A stretch of DNA of 64,000 bases from JAITVM01 sp031551135 (GCA_031551135.1 JAVBOA010000005.1:1-64000), one strand, 5' to 3'. Positions 49,035-58,470 are shown, numbered from the stretch's first letter. The notes: a model not told the origin generated them from the sequence alone. Translations and numbers: made by a program.

Positions 49035-49253
49035 TTATTTATCTCTCCAGATAATTCTGCCCTTAGATAAATCATAAGGAGATATTTGGAGCAAAACTTT
49101 ATCCCCGGGAATAATACGTATAAAGTTCATTCTTAGTTTTCCGGAAATATGCGCCAGCACTTTATGACCATTTTCTAATTCTACACTAAATTGAGCATTC
49201 GGGAGTTTTTCCAAAACCGTTCCCTCAACTTCAATAACATCGTCTTTTGACAA
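49035..49253 (-). CDS. infA: Translation initiation factor IF-1
   Basis: 72 residues, single OB fold: DVIEVEGTVLEKLPNAQFSVELENGHKVLAHISGKLRMNFIRIIPGDKV. It assists initiation complex assembly at the A site of 30S. Start ATG 49253 behind GGAGG. Confidence 0.98.
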   Translation of the reverse strand: MSKDDVIEVEGTVLEKLPNAQFSVELENGHKVLAHISGKLRMNFIRIIPGDKVLLQISPYDLSKGRIIWRDK

Positions 49254-49313
49254 ATCACAACGCCTCCTTACAAAAAATCCAAACTTTCAGAGAGTTCTTA
49301 TAAAATAAATTCA

Positions 49314-49580
49314 TTATAGAACACCCTTTATATAGGACAGCAACGCTTTTCTGATATCCGAATCCAAAATGTATTCGGAATTTAAAAGCATAGATTTTAT
49401 TTTTTCATCTATATGATTAGTAATTTGAACATGTTTCAATTTTTTCTTCTTTAATTTTGATAAAGAACGCAGTTTTCCGTCTGCCAAATAAACATATTCA
49501 TCGATAATATTTATTATAACAAAAGGCAGGCCTTTGTCACGCCCCTTTTTAGAAAAAACAATCTGACCGACCGAAACCAT
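49314..49580 (-). CDS. KOW domain RNA-binding protein, L14e-like
   Basis: 88 residues. The N-terminal KOW-type part reads VGQIVFSKKGRDKGLPFVIINIIDEYVYLADGKLRSL and a basic LKKKKLKHVQ follows. Clostridia commonly have such a gene between map and infA; it is annotated as an L14e/L6e-like RNA-binding protein. A ribosome-associated role is inferred from place and fold. Confidence 0.85.
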   Translation of the reverse strand: MVSVGQIVFSKKGRDKGLPFVIINIIDEYVYLADGKLRSLSKLKKKKLKHVQITNHIDEKIKSMLLNSEYILDSDIRKALLSYIKGVL

Positions 49581-49613
49581 ATTATCACCTTTAAAATTTT
49601 GATTATTAAAAAA

Positions 49614-50366
49614 TTATAGCAGCGACAAAATAAGGGGTTCGCCGTCTGTTATCAAGATTGTGTTCTCATAATGAGCAGATAATTTTTTATCCTTAGTTAC
49701 TGCTGTCCATCCGTCCGCAAGAATAACAATATCATAAACGCCTTCGTTTATCATAGGCTCTATTGCAAGAGTCATTCCTTTATAAAGTTTCGGACCACGT
49801 CTTTTTTGCTTATAATGGGGGATTTGGGGGTCTTCGTGTAAATTTCGACCGATACCGTGACCGACAAAGTCCCTGACACAGCTAAATCCGAAGCTTGTAA
49901 CATAGCTTTCTATTGCTTCAGAAATATCAAACAAATGAAAATTCTCTTTTGCGAACTTTATTCCTTCAAAAAAGGATTGTTTGGTAACTTCAATAAGTTT
50001 TTTCGCTTGTGGGGATACGCTTTCGCCGACTGCAAATGTTCTTGCGGCATCGCCGTGATAGCCGCCGATATATGCACCGACATCAATACTAATAATATCG
50101 CCGTCTTTTAGGGTTTTTAAACCCGGTATACCATGAACAACTTCTTCGTTTATAGAAGTGCAGATAGCGGCGGGATAGCCGTTGTATCCCTTAAACGACG
50201 GCAAAGCGCCCTGACTTAATATATATTCTTCAGAAATCTTATCCAGTTCTTTTGTAGTGATTCCGGGTCTGATTTCTTTTTCTAAAATCTCAAGAGCTTT
50301 TGCAACAATAGAAGAAGCAAGTTTCATTTTTTCAACTTGTTGCTCGGATTTAATAAGTATTGCCAT
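49614..50366 (-). CDS. map: Methionine aminopeptidase, type I
   Basis: 250 residues. Metal ligands are visible in SIDVGAYIGGYHGDAARTF (Asp, Asp), VGHGIGRNLHEDPQIPHY (His) and LAIEPMINEGV (Glu), with a final Glu in SAHYENTILIT. It removes the start Met from new proteins. The ATG shares a base with the adk stop codon, so translation is coupled. Confidence 0.97.
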   Translation of the reverse strand: MAILIKSEQQVEKMKLASSIVAKALEILEKEIRPGITTKELDKISEEYILSQGALPSFKGYNGYPAAICTSINEEVVHGIPGLKTLKDGDIISIDVGAYIGGYHGDAARTFAVGESVSPQAKKLIEVTKQSFFEGIKFAKENFHLFDISEAIESYVTSFGFSCVRDFVGHGIGRNLHEDPQIPHYKQKRRGPKLYKGMTLAIEPMINEGVYDIVILADGWTAVTKDKKLSAHYENTILITDGEPLILSLL

Positions 50367-51001
50367 TAATTATTCACTCCCAAAGCCGTAACAATATCGC
50401 CTGTTATTTCTTCGATATCCTTTGTTCCATCCACCGAAATCAATATATTTTTTGTTTTATAAAATTCTTTGATAGGCTCGGTGATTTCATGGTATATTTT
50501 TAATCTTTGCTTAACGGTTTTAGATTTATCGTCATCACGCTGTGCAAGACGGGTTCCGCAATTGTCACAAGTTTTGCTTTTTTTCGGCGGATGATATAGT
50601 AAATGATAAACCGACGAGCAGTTCGGGCAAATATATCTGCCGGACATTCGCTCAACAATAATTTTGTCGGCGACTTCGACAGAAATAACCCGGTCAATAT
50701 TAACTATATCACATAAAATCTTTGCCTGTAAAATATTTCTCGGGTATCCGTCCAAAATAAAACCATTTTTCAAATCGCCCAAAGAAAGTCTTTCTTTCAA
50801 AATATCGGTAACAATCTCGTCGGGAACCAAATGTCCTTTATTCATCATATCGGTTATTTGGAGGCCGATTTCTGTTTTATTCTTCATTTCGTTTCTGAGC
50901 AGGTCACCGGTAGAAATATGGACAATATTATAATGTTTTGCTAAATTTCTGCTTTGGGTGCCTTTACCGGCACCGGGAGCTCCAAGTACAACTAAATTCA
51001 T
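50366..51001 (-). CDS. adk: Adenylate kinase
   Basis: 211 residues. The P loop is GAPGAGKGT, the NMP-binding part ISTGDLLRNEMKNKTEIG and the core LDGYPRN. The long lid has four Cys, CPNCSSVYHL and CDNCGTRLAQRDDDK, the zinc-bound Gram-positive form. It interconverts AMP, ADP and ATP. Situated between secY and map as in Bacillus. Confidence 0.98.
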   Translation of the reverse strand: MNLVVLGAPGAGKGTQSRNLAKHYNIVHISTGDLLRNEMKNKTEIGLQITDMMNKGHLVPDEIVTDILKERLSLGDLKNGFILDGYPRNILQAKILCDIVNIDRVISVEVADKIIVERMSGRYICPNCSSVYHLLYHPPKKSKTCDNCGTRLAQRDDDKSKTVKQRLKIYHEITEPIKEFYKTKNILISVDGTKDIEEITGDIVTALGVNN

Positions 51002-51110
51002 CTATTCGCATCCTTTTATATTATAAGAAAATTAAAACGGCGCTTCTAATTTAATATAATATTATAATTCTTTATCAGTAAAAAATAAATCACATTTGCT
51101 CGAAATATTT

Positions 51111-52391
51111 TTACTCCAAGAATCCTTTGTAATGACGCATTAGAAGTAAAGACTCTAATTGTTTTACGATTTCGAGAGCAACGCTGGAAACGATGAGAAG
51201 CGTAGTTCCACCAAATCCCGCAGGTACTTTCAATATAACTTCAAACAAGACCGGAGCCATGGCTATCAGTGCGTAAAAAGCTGCACCTATCCAAGAAAGT
51301 CTGTATACAGTTCTTTCGATATAATCGGAAGTAGCTTTACCCGGTCTGATACCCGGAATCGCACCGCCGTTTTTCTTGATATTTTCTGCCATTTCATTTG
51401 GATTTACCGCAAATGACGTATAGAAAAATGTAAAGGCAAAAATAAGCACAATATAAAGTATAGCGCCAACAGGATGTGTATGCTTCAAATATCCGATTAT
51501 TGTAGTCAAAGTCTCATTATTCAGAAAGCCGTTGATAATCTCCGGCAACTGCAATAAAGTCATCGCGAAGATGATGGACATAACGCCCGCGATATTAACT
51601 TTTAACGGAATAAATGACGCTTGACCGCCGGTCAATTGCCTGCCGACCATTTTTTTAGAGTATTGAACAGGTATACGTCTTTCGCCGTCTTGAATCAAAA
51701 TAGCAAATGCGATAACCGCTAAAAATACTACAAATGTCAAAATACCTTTTATAATATCCGAAGGTATTGGAGCTAAATTCATCAGCAAATTCATAAATTG
51801 TGCAGGAAGTCCCGAAAGTATATTTGCGAAAATTATAAATGAACCACCGTTACCGAACCCTCTTTCGGTCAGAAGTTCGCTCATCCACATAACAAGCATT
51901 GTACCGGAGGCCATAGAAACCGCCGCTACGGCATAAGTAAAGAAAGTGGCAGTTTCGCCAAACATATTAACTGCGCCGTAAATGGTTTGATGATGTGTTA
52001 AGCCAAAAACTTCAGATGCTGCGTTTAACAAAGCTAAACCAACAGCAACATATCTGGTGATATTATTTATTTTTTCTCTTCCGTCTTGACCTTCTTTTTG
52101 CATTTGTTCAAGTTTCGGAATGGCAACTGTCAAAAGCTGCATAACGATACTGGCTGTAATATATGGGCCGACACCGAGAGCAAAAAGAGTTCCTCTTCCG
52201 CCGCCCACAAGTGCTTGAATAGTTAATTGGCCATTTCTCATGCTGCTATTTAGCGCCTCCCAATTCGCTAAATCCATTCCTGCAACAGGAATGTGGCAGC
52301 CGAGTCTATAAATGGCAAGAATCATTAAAACGTAAAATATCTTTTTCCTAATGTCTTTTACCTTGAATGCATTTGCAAAAACCTTAAACAT
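51111..52391 (-). CDS. secY: Protein translocase subunit SecY
   Basis: 426 residues with ten membrane helices. FALGVGPYITASIVMQLLTV, KLEQMQKEGQDGREKINNITRY and PVQYSKKMVG are conserved cytoplasmic or plug-region parts. It forms the protein-conducting channel with SecE and SecG. Its start overlaps the rplO stop by one base. Confidence 0.98.
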   Translation of the reverse strand: MFKVFANAFKVKDIRKKIFYVLMILAIYRLGCHIPVAGMDLANWEALNSSMRNGQLTIQALVGGGRGTLFALGVGPYITASIVMQLLTVAIPKLEQMQKEGQDGREKINNITRYVAVGLALLNAASEVFGLTHHQTIYGAVNMFGETATFFTYAVAAVSMASGTMLVMWMSELLTERGFGNGGSFIIFANILSGLPAQFMNLLMNLAPIPSDIIKGILTFVVFLAVIAFAILIQDGERRIPVQYSKKMVGRQLTGGQASFIPLKVNIAGVMSIIFAMTLLQLPEIINGFLNNETLTTIIGYLKHTHPVGAILYIVLIFAFTFFYTSFAVNPNEMAENIKKNGGAIPGIRPGKATSDYIERTVYRLSWIGAAFYALIAMAPVLFEVILKVPAGFGGTTLLIVSSVALEIVKQLESLLLMRHYKGFLE

Positions 52392-52831
52392 TAGATCACC
52401 TCTGCTTTTCCGCCGGCATTTTCGATTTTTTCTTTTGCAGATTCACTGAAATAATTAACCTGTACAGTGAGTTTTTTATTTAATTCGCCTACTCCTAAAA
52501 TTTTCACACCATCTCTTGCGTTACTAACCAAACCTTTGGATTTTAGAGCGTCGATATCAACAATGTCCCCGTCGTTAAAAACATCGAGTTTGGAAAGGTT
52601 GATAGCAATAATTTCTTTTGTGTTGCGGCATTTGAAACCTCTTTTTGGTAATCTTCTGTAAAGAGGCATTTGACCGCCTTCAAAACCGGGTCTTACGCCG
52701 CCGCCGGAGCGTGCTTTTTGACCTTTATGGCCTTTGCCGGCAGTTTTGCCGTTTCCTGAGCCGTGTCCGCGGCCAACGCGGAAAGATTTCTTTTTCGAGC
52801 CTATAGCCGGAGCGAGTTCTCCTAAATTCAT
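52391..52831 (-). CDS. rplO: 50S ribosomal protein L15
   Basis: 146 residues; MNLGELAPAIGSKKKSFRVG and the Gly/Arg-rich segment GRGHGSGNGKTAGKGHKGQKARSGGGVRPGFEGGQ are typical. It joins the 50S subunit late in assembly. Followed directly by secY. Confidence 0.98.
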   Translation of the reverse strand: MNLGELAPAIGSKKKSFRVGRGHGSGNGKTAGKGHKGQKARSGGGVRPGFEGGQMPLYRRLPKRGFKCRNTKEIIAINLSKLDVFNDGDIVDIDALKSKGLVSNARDGVKILGVGELNKKLTVQVNYFSESAKEKIENAGGKAEVI

Positions 52832-52848
52832 TTTATTGGCACCTCCTT

Positions 52849-53031
52849 TTAGATTTCTGAAAATGTAACTAAATGTTTTACTTTAAAGATCATCCCTCTG
52901 ATAGCCACGTTATCTTTATGAACAACGGTTGCGCCAACTTTTCTAAGTCCAAGAGCTTCAACTGTTTTTTTGTGTTTTGGGATTGCACCAATCGGTGATT
53001 TTACTAATGTTACTTTTAATTCATTAGCCAC
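52849..53031 (-). CDS. rpmD: 50S ribosomal protein L30
   Basis: 60 residues; KVTLVKSPIGAIPKHKKTVEALGLRKVG is diagnostic. It lies between rpsE and rplO. Confidence 0.97.
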   Translation of the reverse strand: MANELKVTLVKSPIGAIPKHKKTVEALGLRKVGATVVHKDNVAIRGMIFKVKHLVTFSEI

Positions 53032-53042
53032 AAGAATACCTC

Positions 53043-53546
53043 CTAACCAAAGATTTCTTCTACGGTTTTTCCGCGTAAAGCAGCCACTTTTTCAGGAGTT
53101 GTCATGCGAGTAAGGCCCTCTATTGTGGCATTTACGACATTGCGTTTATTATTGGAGCCAAGAGATTTTGTTCTAACGTTGCGGATTCCCGCAAGCTCTA
53201 ATACCGCACGAACAGATCCGCCCGCAATAACTCCGGTACCTTCTTTGGCCGGTTTTAATAAAACGTCCGAAGAACCGAATTTTCCGATAATTTCGTGGTA
53301 AATGCTGTCGTCTTCGTTTCTTTGAATATAAATCATATTCTTTTTAGCGTCTTCTTTGCCTTTGCGGATAGCCTCCGGAACTTCGGTTGCTTTACCAAGA
53401 CCAACGCCGACATGACCGTTTTCGTCGCCTACAACAACAAGCGCAGCAAAACGAAAAGTCCTACCGCCTTTAACAACTTTTGTTACACGTTTGATTGTAA
53501 CAACTCTATCTTTAAGATCAAGTTTATTAGCATCTATCTTTTTCAA
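53043..53546 (-). CDS. rpsE: 30S ribosomal protein S5
   Basis: 167 residues. The double-stranded RNA-binding N-terminal half contains KDRVVTIKRVTKVVKGGRTFRFAALVVVGDENGHVG; the C-terminal half contains GVIAGGSVRAVLELAGIRNV. It helps control translational accuracy. Confidence 0.98.
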   Translation of the reverse strand: MKKIDANKLDLKDRVVTIKRVTKVVKGGRTFRFAALVVVGDENGHVGVGLGKATEVPEAIRKGKEDAKKNMIYIQRNEDDSIYHEIIGKFGSSDVLLKPAKEGTGVIAGGSVRAVLELAGIRNVRTKSLGSNNKRNVVNATIEGLTRMTTPEKVAALRGKTVEEIFG

Positions 53547-53567
53547 ATTTTACCCTCCTATCCGAAA

Positions 53568-53936
53568 TTAGAATTGTAGACCCGCTTCTCTTGCAGAATC
53601 AGCGAGAGCAGCGACTTTTCCTGCGTAGATATATCCGCCGCGGTCAAAAACCACAGTTTTTATACCTTGATTGATTGCTTTTTGAGCAAGGGCTTTTCCT
53701 ACGAGTTTGGCCGCATCAACATCCCAAGTTTTTCCGAGCGAAGAAGCGATATCTTTTTCTTTTGTAGAAGCCGCTACCAAAGTAACCGCTTTAGTATCAT
53801 CTATTATCTGAGCATAAATATGCTTGTTGGATCTAAAAACACAGAGCCTTGGTTTTTCAGCGGTACCGGAGATGAAATTACGCAATTTGTAATGACGTTT
53901 TTCTCTCAGCACCTTGCGAGAAGGCTTGTTTATCAT
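53568..53936 (-). CDS. rplR: 50S ribosomal protein L18
   Basis: 122 residues; RLCVFRSNKHIYAQIIDD and VVFDRGGYIYAGKVAALADSAREAGLQF are the 5S rRNA-binding family marks. Confidence 0.98.
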   Translation of the reverse strand: MINKPSRKVLREKRHYKLRNFISGTAEKPRLCVFRSNKHIYAQIIDDTKAVTLVAASTKEKDIASSLGKTWDVDAAKLVGKALAQKAINQGIKTVVFDRGGYIYAGKVAALADSAREAGLQF

Positions 53937-53953
53937 AATTTTTCACTCCTTTA

Positions 53954-54496
53954 TTATTTCTTGCCGGTCTTACCAGCTTTACGTCTGATATGTTCGCCGG
54001 CGTATTTAATACCTTTGCCCTTATATGGTTCTGGTCTGCGCTTATCTCTGATTTCGGCCGCGTATTGACCAACAGCCTCTTTATTGATACCTGTAACAGT
54101 GATTTTGTTATTTCCTTCTACTGTAGAGGTAACGCCTTCGGGATCCATCATAATAACCGGGTGAGAATAACCAAGAGTTAATGTTAATTTTTTGCCGTCT
54201 TTGGCGGCTCTGTAACCAACACCGTTGATTTCCAAAAGTTTTGTATAGCCGTTTGTCACGCCTTCTACTAAATTAAAAATCAAGGTTCTTGTAAGGCCGT
54301 GTAAAGCCTTATGTTTTTTTTGTTCAGACGGTCTGTCGATTTTAATCTGTCCGTCTTCGATTGCGATATTCATGTCAGCGCAAAGCTTGCGGGAAATTTC
54401 GCCTTTTGGGCCTTTTACAGTCATAACATTACCATCTTCAAGCTTCACTTCTACTCCCGCCGGGATTACAACAGGAAGTCTTCCTATACGAGACAT
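53954..54496 (-). CDS. rplF: 50S ribosomal protein L6
   Basis: 180 residues beginning MSRIGRLPVVIPAGVEV; the C-terminal RDKRRPEPYKGKGIKYAGEHIRRKAGKTGKK is standard. The start is ATG 54496 behind AGGAGGTGCAGAAC; an in-frame start 3 codons upstream overlaps that site. It binds 23S rRNA near the factor-binding centre. Confidence 0.98.
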   Translation of the reverse strand: MSRIGRLPVVIPAGVEVKLEDGNVMTVKGPKGEISRKLCADMNIAIEDGQIKIDRPSEQKKHKALHGLTRTLIFNLVEGVTNGYTKLLEINGVGYRAAKDGKKLTLTLGYSHPVIMMDPEGVTSTVEGNNKITVTGINKEAVGQYAAEIRDKRRPEPYKGKGIKYAGEHIRRKAGKTGKK

Positions 54497-54518
54497 GTTC
54501 TGCACCTCCTATTTTTTT

Positions 54519-54911
54519 CTACCAAATATATGCCATAACCTCGCCGCCAACGCCGAGTTTTTTAGCTTCTTTGTCTGTGATTATGCCTTTGTTTGTAGAA
54601 ATAACAGCGATTCCAAGCCCGTTAAGAACTTTCGGCATATTTTCTACAGAGGCAAAAACCCTAAGTCCCGGTTTGGAAATTCTTTTAATACCGGTAATAA
54701 CTTTTTCGTTTTTATCTTTACCATATTTAAGTGTAATACGGATTGTTTTTTTAACACCGTCTTCGATAACCTCAAAGCCGCTCACAAAACCTTCGCGGGT
54801 TAGGATTTCGGCGATATTTTGTTTTACTCTCGAAGCGGGAATGTCTACTTTATCATGTTTTGCAACATTGGCATTTCTGATTCTTGTAAGCATATCTGCT
54901 ATAGGATCCAT
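54519..54911 (-). CDS. rpsH: 30S ribosomal protein S8
   Basis: 130 residues; DPIADMLTRIRNANVAKHDKV and the end STNKGIITDKEAKKLGVGGEVMAYIW are complete. It is a key 16S rRNA central-domain binder and in E. coli the spc operon repressor. Confidence 0.98.
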   Translation of the reverse strand: MDPIADMLTRIRNANVAKHDKVDIPASRVKQNIAEILTREGFVSGFEVIEDGVKKTIRITLKYGKDKNEKVITGIKRISKPGLRVFASVENMPKVLNGLGIAVISTNKGIITDKEAKKLGVGGEVMAYIW

Positions 54912-54934
54912 ATTAAAATTTCCTCCTTTCTATT

Positions 54935-55120
54935 TTACCAGCTAGCTTTTCTAACCCCTGGTATCTGACCTTTGTACGCAAGTTCACGGAAGCAAATACG
55001 GCAAATACCAAATTTTCTAAGTGTTCCATGAGGTCTGCCACAGATTTTGCAACGAGAATAAGCACGAGTCGAAAACTTTGGTTTTCTTTGTTGCTTAATA
55101 ATCATAGATTTTTTAGCCAT
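54935..55120 (-). CDS. rpsN: 30S ribosomal protein S14, zinc-binding type
   Basis: 61 residues, the short C+ form with two Cys pairs in CKICGRPHGTLRKFGICRIC. Other bacteria have a longer zinc-free form. It lies between rplE and rpsH. Confidence 0.98.
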   Translation of the reverse strand: MAKKSMIIKQQRKPKFSTRAYSRCKICGRPHGTLRKFGICRICFRELAYKGQIPGVRKASW

Positions 55121-55133
55121 TATTTAACCTCCT

Positions 55134-55673
55134 TTATTTATTAAACGGCATACCGAATAATTTTAATAATTCTCTTGCCTCTTCGTCGGTATTCGCAGTG
55201 GTAACAAAAACGATGTCCATACCGCGAATTTTATCTATTTTATCAAATTGAATTTCAGGGAAAATAAGCTGCTCTTTAATACCCAGCGTGTAATTTCCGC
55301 GGCCGTCGAACGCATCTCCGTTTACACCCCTAAAGTCACGCACACGCGGTAAGGAGATATTAATAAGCCTATCTGCGAAAGAATACATGCGGTCGCCTCT
55401 TAAAGTTACTTTGCAGCCAATCGGCATACCGGCTCTCAATTTAAAGTTAGCGATAGATTTTTTGGCTTTTGTAACGATTGGTTTTTGACCGGTTACTGTA
55501 GCCAAATCTCTGACAGCGGATTCGATAGCTTTTGGATTTTCTTTAGCTTCACCAAGCCCGATGTTTACAACGATTTTTTCTATTTTAGGAACAGCCATAT
55601 TATTTGTATAGCCGAATTTCTTTTTCATAGCCTCTACGACTTCGTTATCGTAGAATTCTCTAAGCCTGTTCAA
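55134..55673 (-). CDS. rplE: 50S ribosomal protein L5
   Basis: 179 residues; MAVPKIEKIVVNIGLGEAKENPKAIE and LPRVRDFRGVNGDAFDGRGNYTLGIKEQLIFPEI are diagnostic. It binds 5S rRNA and contacts P-site tRNA. Confidence 0.98.
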   Translation of the reverse strand: MNRLREFYDNEVVEAMKKKFGYTNNMAVPKIEKIVVNIGLGEAKENPKAIESAVRDLATVTGQKPIVTKAKKSIANFKLRAGMPIGCKVTLRGDRMYSFADRLINISLPRVRDFRGVNGDAFDGRGNYTLGIKEQLIFPEIQFDKIDKIRGMDIVFVTTANTDEEARELLKLFGMPFNK

Positions 55674-55692
55674 ATGATTTACCTCCTTTCGA

Positions 55693-56031
55693 TTAATCGA
55701 TCAGATCGCCGCTCGGTCTTGCGATTCTGAGTTTTTTAACAACGCGTTTGCCGTTTTCTTCTTTTTCTTCAAGCTTGTAACCGATTTTTACCGGCTTGCC
55801 TTTGTGAAGATACATAACGTTTGACGCGTGTATTGCGGCTTCTTTTTCTACAATTCCGCCTTGTTGATTTTTGGCATTAGCTTTTTGGTGTTTTTTAACC
55901 ATATTAACGCCTTCAACAATAATGCGGCCTTTTTTTCTGTCGACTACTAATATCTTGCCTTCTTTGCCTTTATCTTTACCGGCAATAACTTTGACCTTAT
56001 CGCCTCTTTTAAGCTTAACCTTAACGTTCAT
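55693..56031 (-). CDS. rplX: 50S ribosomal protein L24
   Basis: 112 residues, a little longer than the usual ~103. The KOW motif is in KRGDKVKVIAGKDKGKEGKILVVDRKKGRIIVEGVNMVKKH. It starts 50S assembly. Confidence 0.97.
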   Translation of the reverse strand: MNVKVKLKRGDKVKVIAGKDKGKEGKILVVDRKKGRIIVEGVNMVKKHQKANAKNQQGGIVEKEAAIHASNVMYLHKGKPVKIGYKLEEKEENGKRVVKKLRIARPSGDLID

Positions 56032-56044
56032 CTCAAAGCACCTC

Positions 56045-56413
56045 CTATAATACTTCAGGAGCTAAAGACAATATTTTCATATATTGTTTTTCACGAAGCT
56101 CTCTGGCTACCGGCCCGAAAATACGAGTTCCTCTTGGGTTCTTATCTTCTTTAATGATAACAGCTGCGTTATCGTCGAATCTTATATAAGAGCCGTCTGC
56201 GCGTTTTACTGATTTTTTTGTACGAACTACAACGGCTTTAACAACTTCACCTTTTTTAACAACTCCGCCGGGTGTTGCGTTTTTAACCGTAGCTACGATC
56301 ACATCGCCAATGCTGGCATACCTTCTGGTAGAACCGCCGAGTACTCTGATGCAAAGGATTTCTTTTGCGCCGGAATTATCTGCAACAACAAGCCTAGTTT
56401 CTTGTTGAACCAT
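56045..56413 (-). CDS. rplN: 50S ribosomal protein L14
   Basis: 122 residues; MVQQETRLVVADNSGAKEILCIRVLGGS and IFGPVARELREKQYMKILSLAPEVL are diagnostic. Confidence 0.98.
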   Translation of the reverse strand: MVQQETRLVVADNSGAKEILCIRVLGGSTRRYASIGDVIVATVKNATPGGVVKKGEVVKAVVVRTKKSVKRADGSYIRFDDNAAVIIKEDKNPRGTRIFGPVARELREKQYMKILSLAPEVL

Positions 56414-56449
56414 ATTTCTTCTCCTTTCGAAAATCCGGATTATCCGAAT

Positions 56450-56704
56450 TTACTTAGCTTTTTCTAAAATACTAACAAGGCGCCATCTTTTTTCTTTCGA
56501 AAGAGGTCTTGTTTCCATAACTTTAACACGGTCACCGATTTTGCAATCGTTGTTTTCGTCATGGGCTTTTAATTTATAAGTACGTTTAACGATTTTTTTG
56601 TAAAGCGGATGTTTTTTGCTGGTTTCGATAGCAACAACAATTGTTTTATCCATTTTATCGCTAACAACTTTTCCGATTCTTGTTTTACGCAAATTTCTTT
56701 CCAA
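56450..56704 (-). CDS. rpsQ: 30S ribosomal protein S17
   Basis: 84 residues; RKTRIGKVVSDKMDKTIVVAIETSKKHPLYKKIVKRTYKLKAHDE is the family OB fold, ending SKEKRWRLVSILEKAK. Confidence 0.98.
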   Translation of the reverse strand: MERNLRKTRIGKVVSDKMDKTIVVAIETSKKHPLYKKIVKRTYKLKAHDENNDCKIGDRVKVMETRPLSKEKRWRLVSILEKAK

Positions 56705-56721
56705 GAAAATACCTCCTTCTA

Positions 56722-56928
56722 CTAGATATTTTGAGTTTTTTGAGTAATAACAGTTTGTATACGTGCGATGTTTTTTCTAACATCATAAATTCTTGCTGTA
56801 TTGTCTAATTGGTTAGTAGCGTTTTGAAGTCTTAAATTAAAAAGCTCTTTTTTTGCTTCAACCAAATCGTTTTGAAGCTCTTGAGGAGTTTTATTAACCA
56901 ACTCGCTCATAAATTTCTTAGTTTTCAT
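56722..56928 (-). CDS. rpmC: 50S ribosomal protein L29
   Basis: 68 residues, beginning MKTKKFMSELVNKTPQELQNDLVEAKKELFNLRLQNATNQLDN. The start is ATG 56928 with GGTGAT upstream, both inside the end of rplP (11-base overlap). A longer upstream frame reads across rplP and is rejected. Confidence 0.95.
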   Translation of the reverse strand: MKTKKFMSELVNKTPQELQNDLVEAKKELFNLRLQNATNQLDNTARIYDVRKNIARIQTVITQKTQNI

Positions 56929-57358
56929 TGCTATCACCATCCACTTCTTGAGATGCACGAGAAACTATTTTACATTTAATAGGCAATTTGTGCATAGCGA
57001 GTCTTAGAGCTTCGTGCGCAGTTTCTTCCGGAACCCCGGCAAGCTCGAACATAACACGGCCCGGTTTTACTACAGCTACCCAATAATCAGGCGCACCTTT
57101 ACCGGAACCCATACGTGTTTCAGCAGGCTTTGCGGTAACCGGTTTATCCGGGAAAATTTTTATCCAAACTTGACCGCCACGGCGAATAAATCTTGTCATA
57201 GCGATACGGGCGGATTCTATTTGATTAGAGGTAATCCAGCTTGGCTCCATAGCCACAAGGCCGTATTCGCCGTAAGAAACTTTGTTTCCGCGGTTAGCTT
57301 TGCCGGTCATTCTGCCTCTAAATTGTTTACGTCTTTTAACTCTTTTAGGCATTAACAT
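56918..57358 (-). CDS. rplP: 50S ribosomal protein L16
   Basis: 146 residues; MPKRVKRRKQFRGRMTG and VKPGRVMFELAGVPEETAHEALRLAMHKLPIKCKIV are conserved. It lies near the A site of the 50S subunit. Confidence 0.98.
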   Translation of the reverse strand: MLMPKRVKRRKQFRGRMTGKANRGNKVSYGEYGLVAMEPSWITSNQIESARIAMTRFIRRGGQVWIKIFPDKPVTAKPAETRMGSGKGAPDYWVAVVKPGRVMFELAGVPEETAHEALRLAMHKLPIKCKIVSRASQEVDGDSNEN

Positions 57359-57360
57359 AT

Positions 57361-58041
57361 TTATTTAACTCTCCCTTCCTTGCTTTCTTTTACAGGAAGT
57401 ATTTCTCCTTTATAAATCCAAACTTTAACACCGAATTTACCATAAGTTGTATCTGCTTCCGCAAAACCGTAATCGATATCAGCGCGAAGAGTTTGAAGAG
57501 GAATAGTGCCCTCATGGTAATGTTCTGTTCTTGCCATGTCAGCGCCGCCGAGACGACCGGAAACAGCAGTTTTGATACCTTTTGCTCTGGCTTTCATAGT
57601 GCGGTTCATCGCTTGTTTCATCGCTCTACGGAAAGTTACACGGTTTTCCAATTGTCTAGCGATATCTTCGGCAACTAATTGCGCATCCAATTCGGCTCTT
57701 TTGATTTCTTCTATATTAATGAGAATTTTTTTAGGTTTCTCGTCTTTATTTTTTGGCTGTACAAGTTTTTCAATTTGCTTAGTAAGCTCTTGAATCGCTT
57801 GACCGCTTTTTCCGATAATCGGTCCCGGTTTAGCCGTTTTGATAGTAATTTTTATTTTATCGGTAGTTCTGTTAATAAAGATTTTCGAAACAGACGCGTC
57901 TATTAATCTCTTTTTAATGTATTTTCTGATCGAGTCGTCTTCTACTAAAAATCTCGAAAAGTCTTTAGATGCGTACCAAACAGAATCCCAATCTTTGATA
58001 ATCCCAACTCTTAATCCATGCGGATTTACTTTCTGTCCCAT
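57361..58041 (-). CDS. rpsC: 30S ribosomal protein S3
   Basis: 226 residues; MGQKVNPHGLRVGIIKDWDSVW, the KH domain motif KPGPIIGKSGQAI and ADIDYGFAEADTTYGKFGVKVWIYKGEILP are diagnostic. It lines the mRNA entry channel. Confidence 0.98.
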   Translation of the reverse strand: MGQKVNPHGLRVGIIKDWDSVWYASKDFSRFLVEDDSIRKYIKKRLIDASVSKIFINRTTDKIKITIKTAKPGPIIGKSGQAIQELTKQIEKLVQPKNKDEKPKKILINIEEIKRAELDAQLVAEDIARQLENRVTFRRAMKQAMNRTMKARAKGIKTAVSGRLGGADMARTEHYHEGTIPLQTLRADIDYGFAEADTTYGKFGVKVWIYKGEILPVKESKEGRVK

Positions 58042-58052
58042 CCTTTACCTCC

Positions 58053-58439
58053 TTATCTTTGATTTAGGATAATCGAAACATGACTTGTTCTTTTATTTAT
58101 CCTATAGGCGCTGCCTTTTGCGCGCGCTCTGAATCGTTTCATGGTTGGTCCTTGGTCTGCAAAAACCTCGTCAACATAAAGTTTCGCAACGTCCATGCCC
58201 AAGTTATTTTCGGCATTGGCGATAGCCGATTGTAAAACTTTTAAGCAAATAGATGAAGCGTAGCGAGGCGAATATTTTAACATAGCAAGAGCAGTAACAG
58301 CGTCTTTGCCTTTAATTTCATCCAATACAATTCGAGCTTTTGTATCTGATAATCTGACGAATTTAGCGCTAGCTTTCGGTCTTTCGTCTTTTATAGCGTT
58401 TCTGGCTTTTTTAATTTGGCTTCTATGTCCTTTAGCCAT
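58053..58439 (-). CDS. rplV: 50S ribosomal protein L22
   Basis: 128 residues; AKFVRLSDTKARIVLDEIKGKDAVTALAMLKYSPRYAS and the loop GPTMKRFRARAKGSAYRINKRTSHVSIILN, which lines the exit tunnel, are complete. Confidence 0.98.
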   Translation of the reverse strand: MAKGHRSQIKKARNAIKDERPKASAKFVRLSDTKARIVLDEIKGKDAVTALAMLKYSPRYASSICLKVLQSAIANAENNLGMDVAKLYVDEVFADQGPTMKRFRARAKGSAYRINKRTSHVSIILNQR

Positions 58440-58470
58440 AAAATAAAACCTCCTTCCAAATTAAAATCTA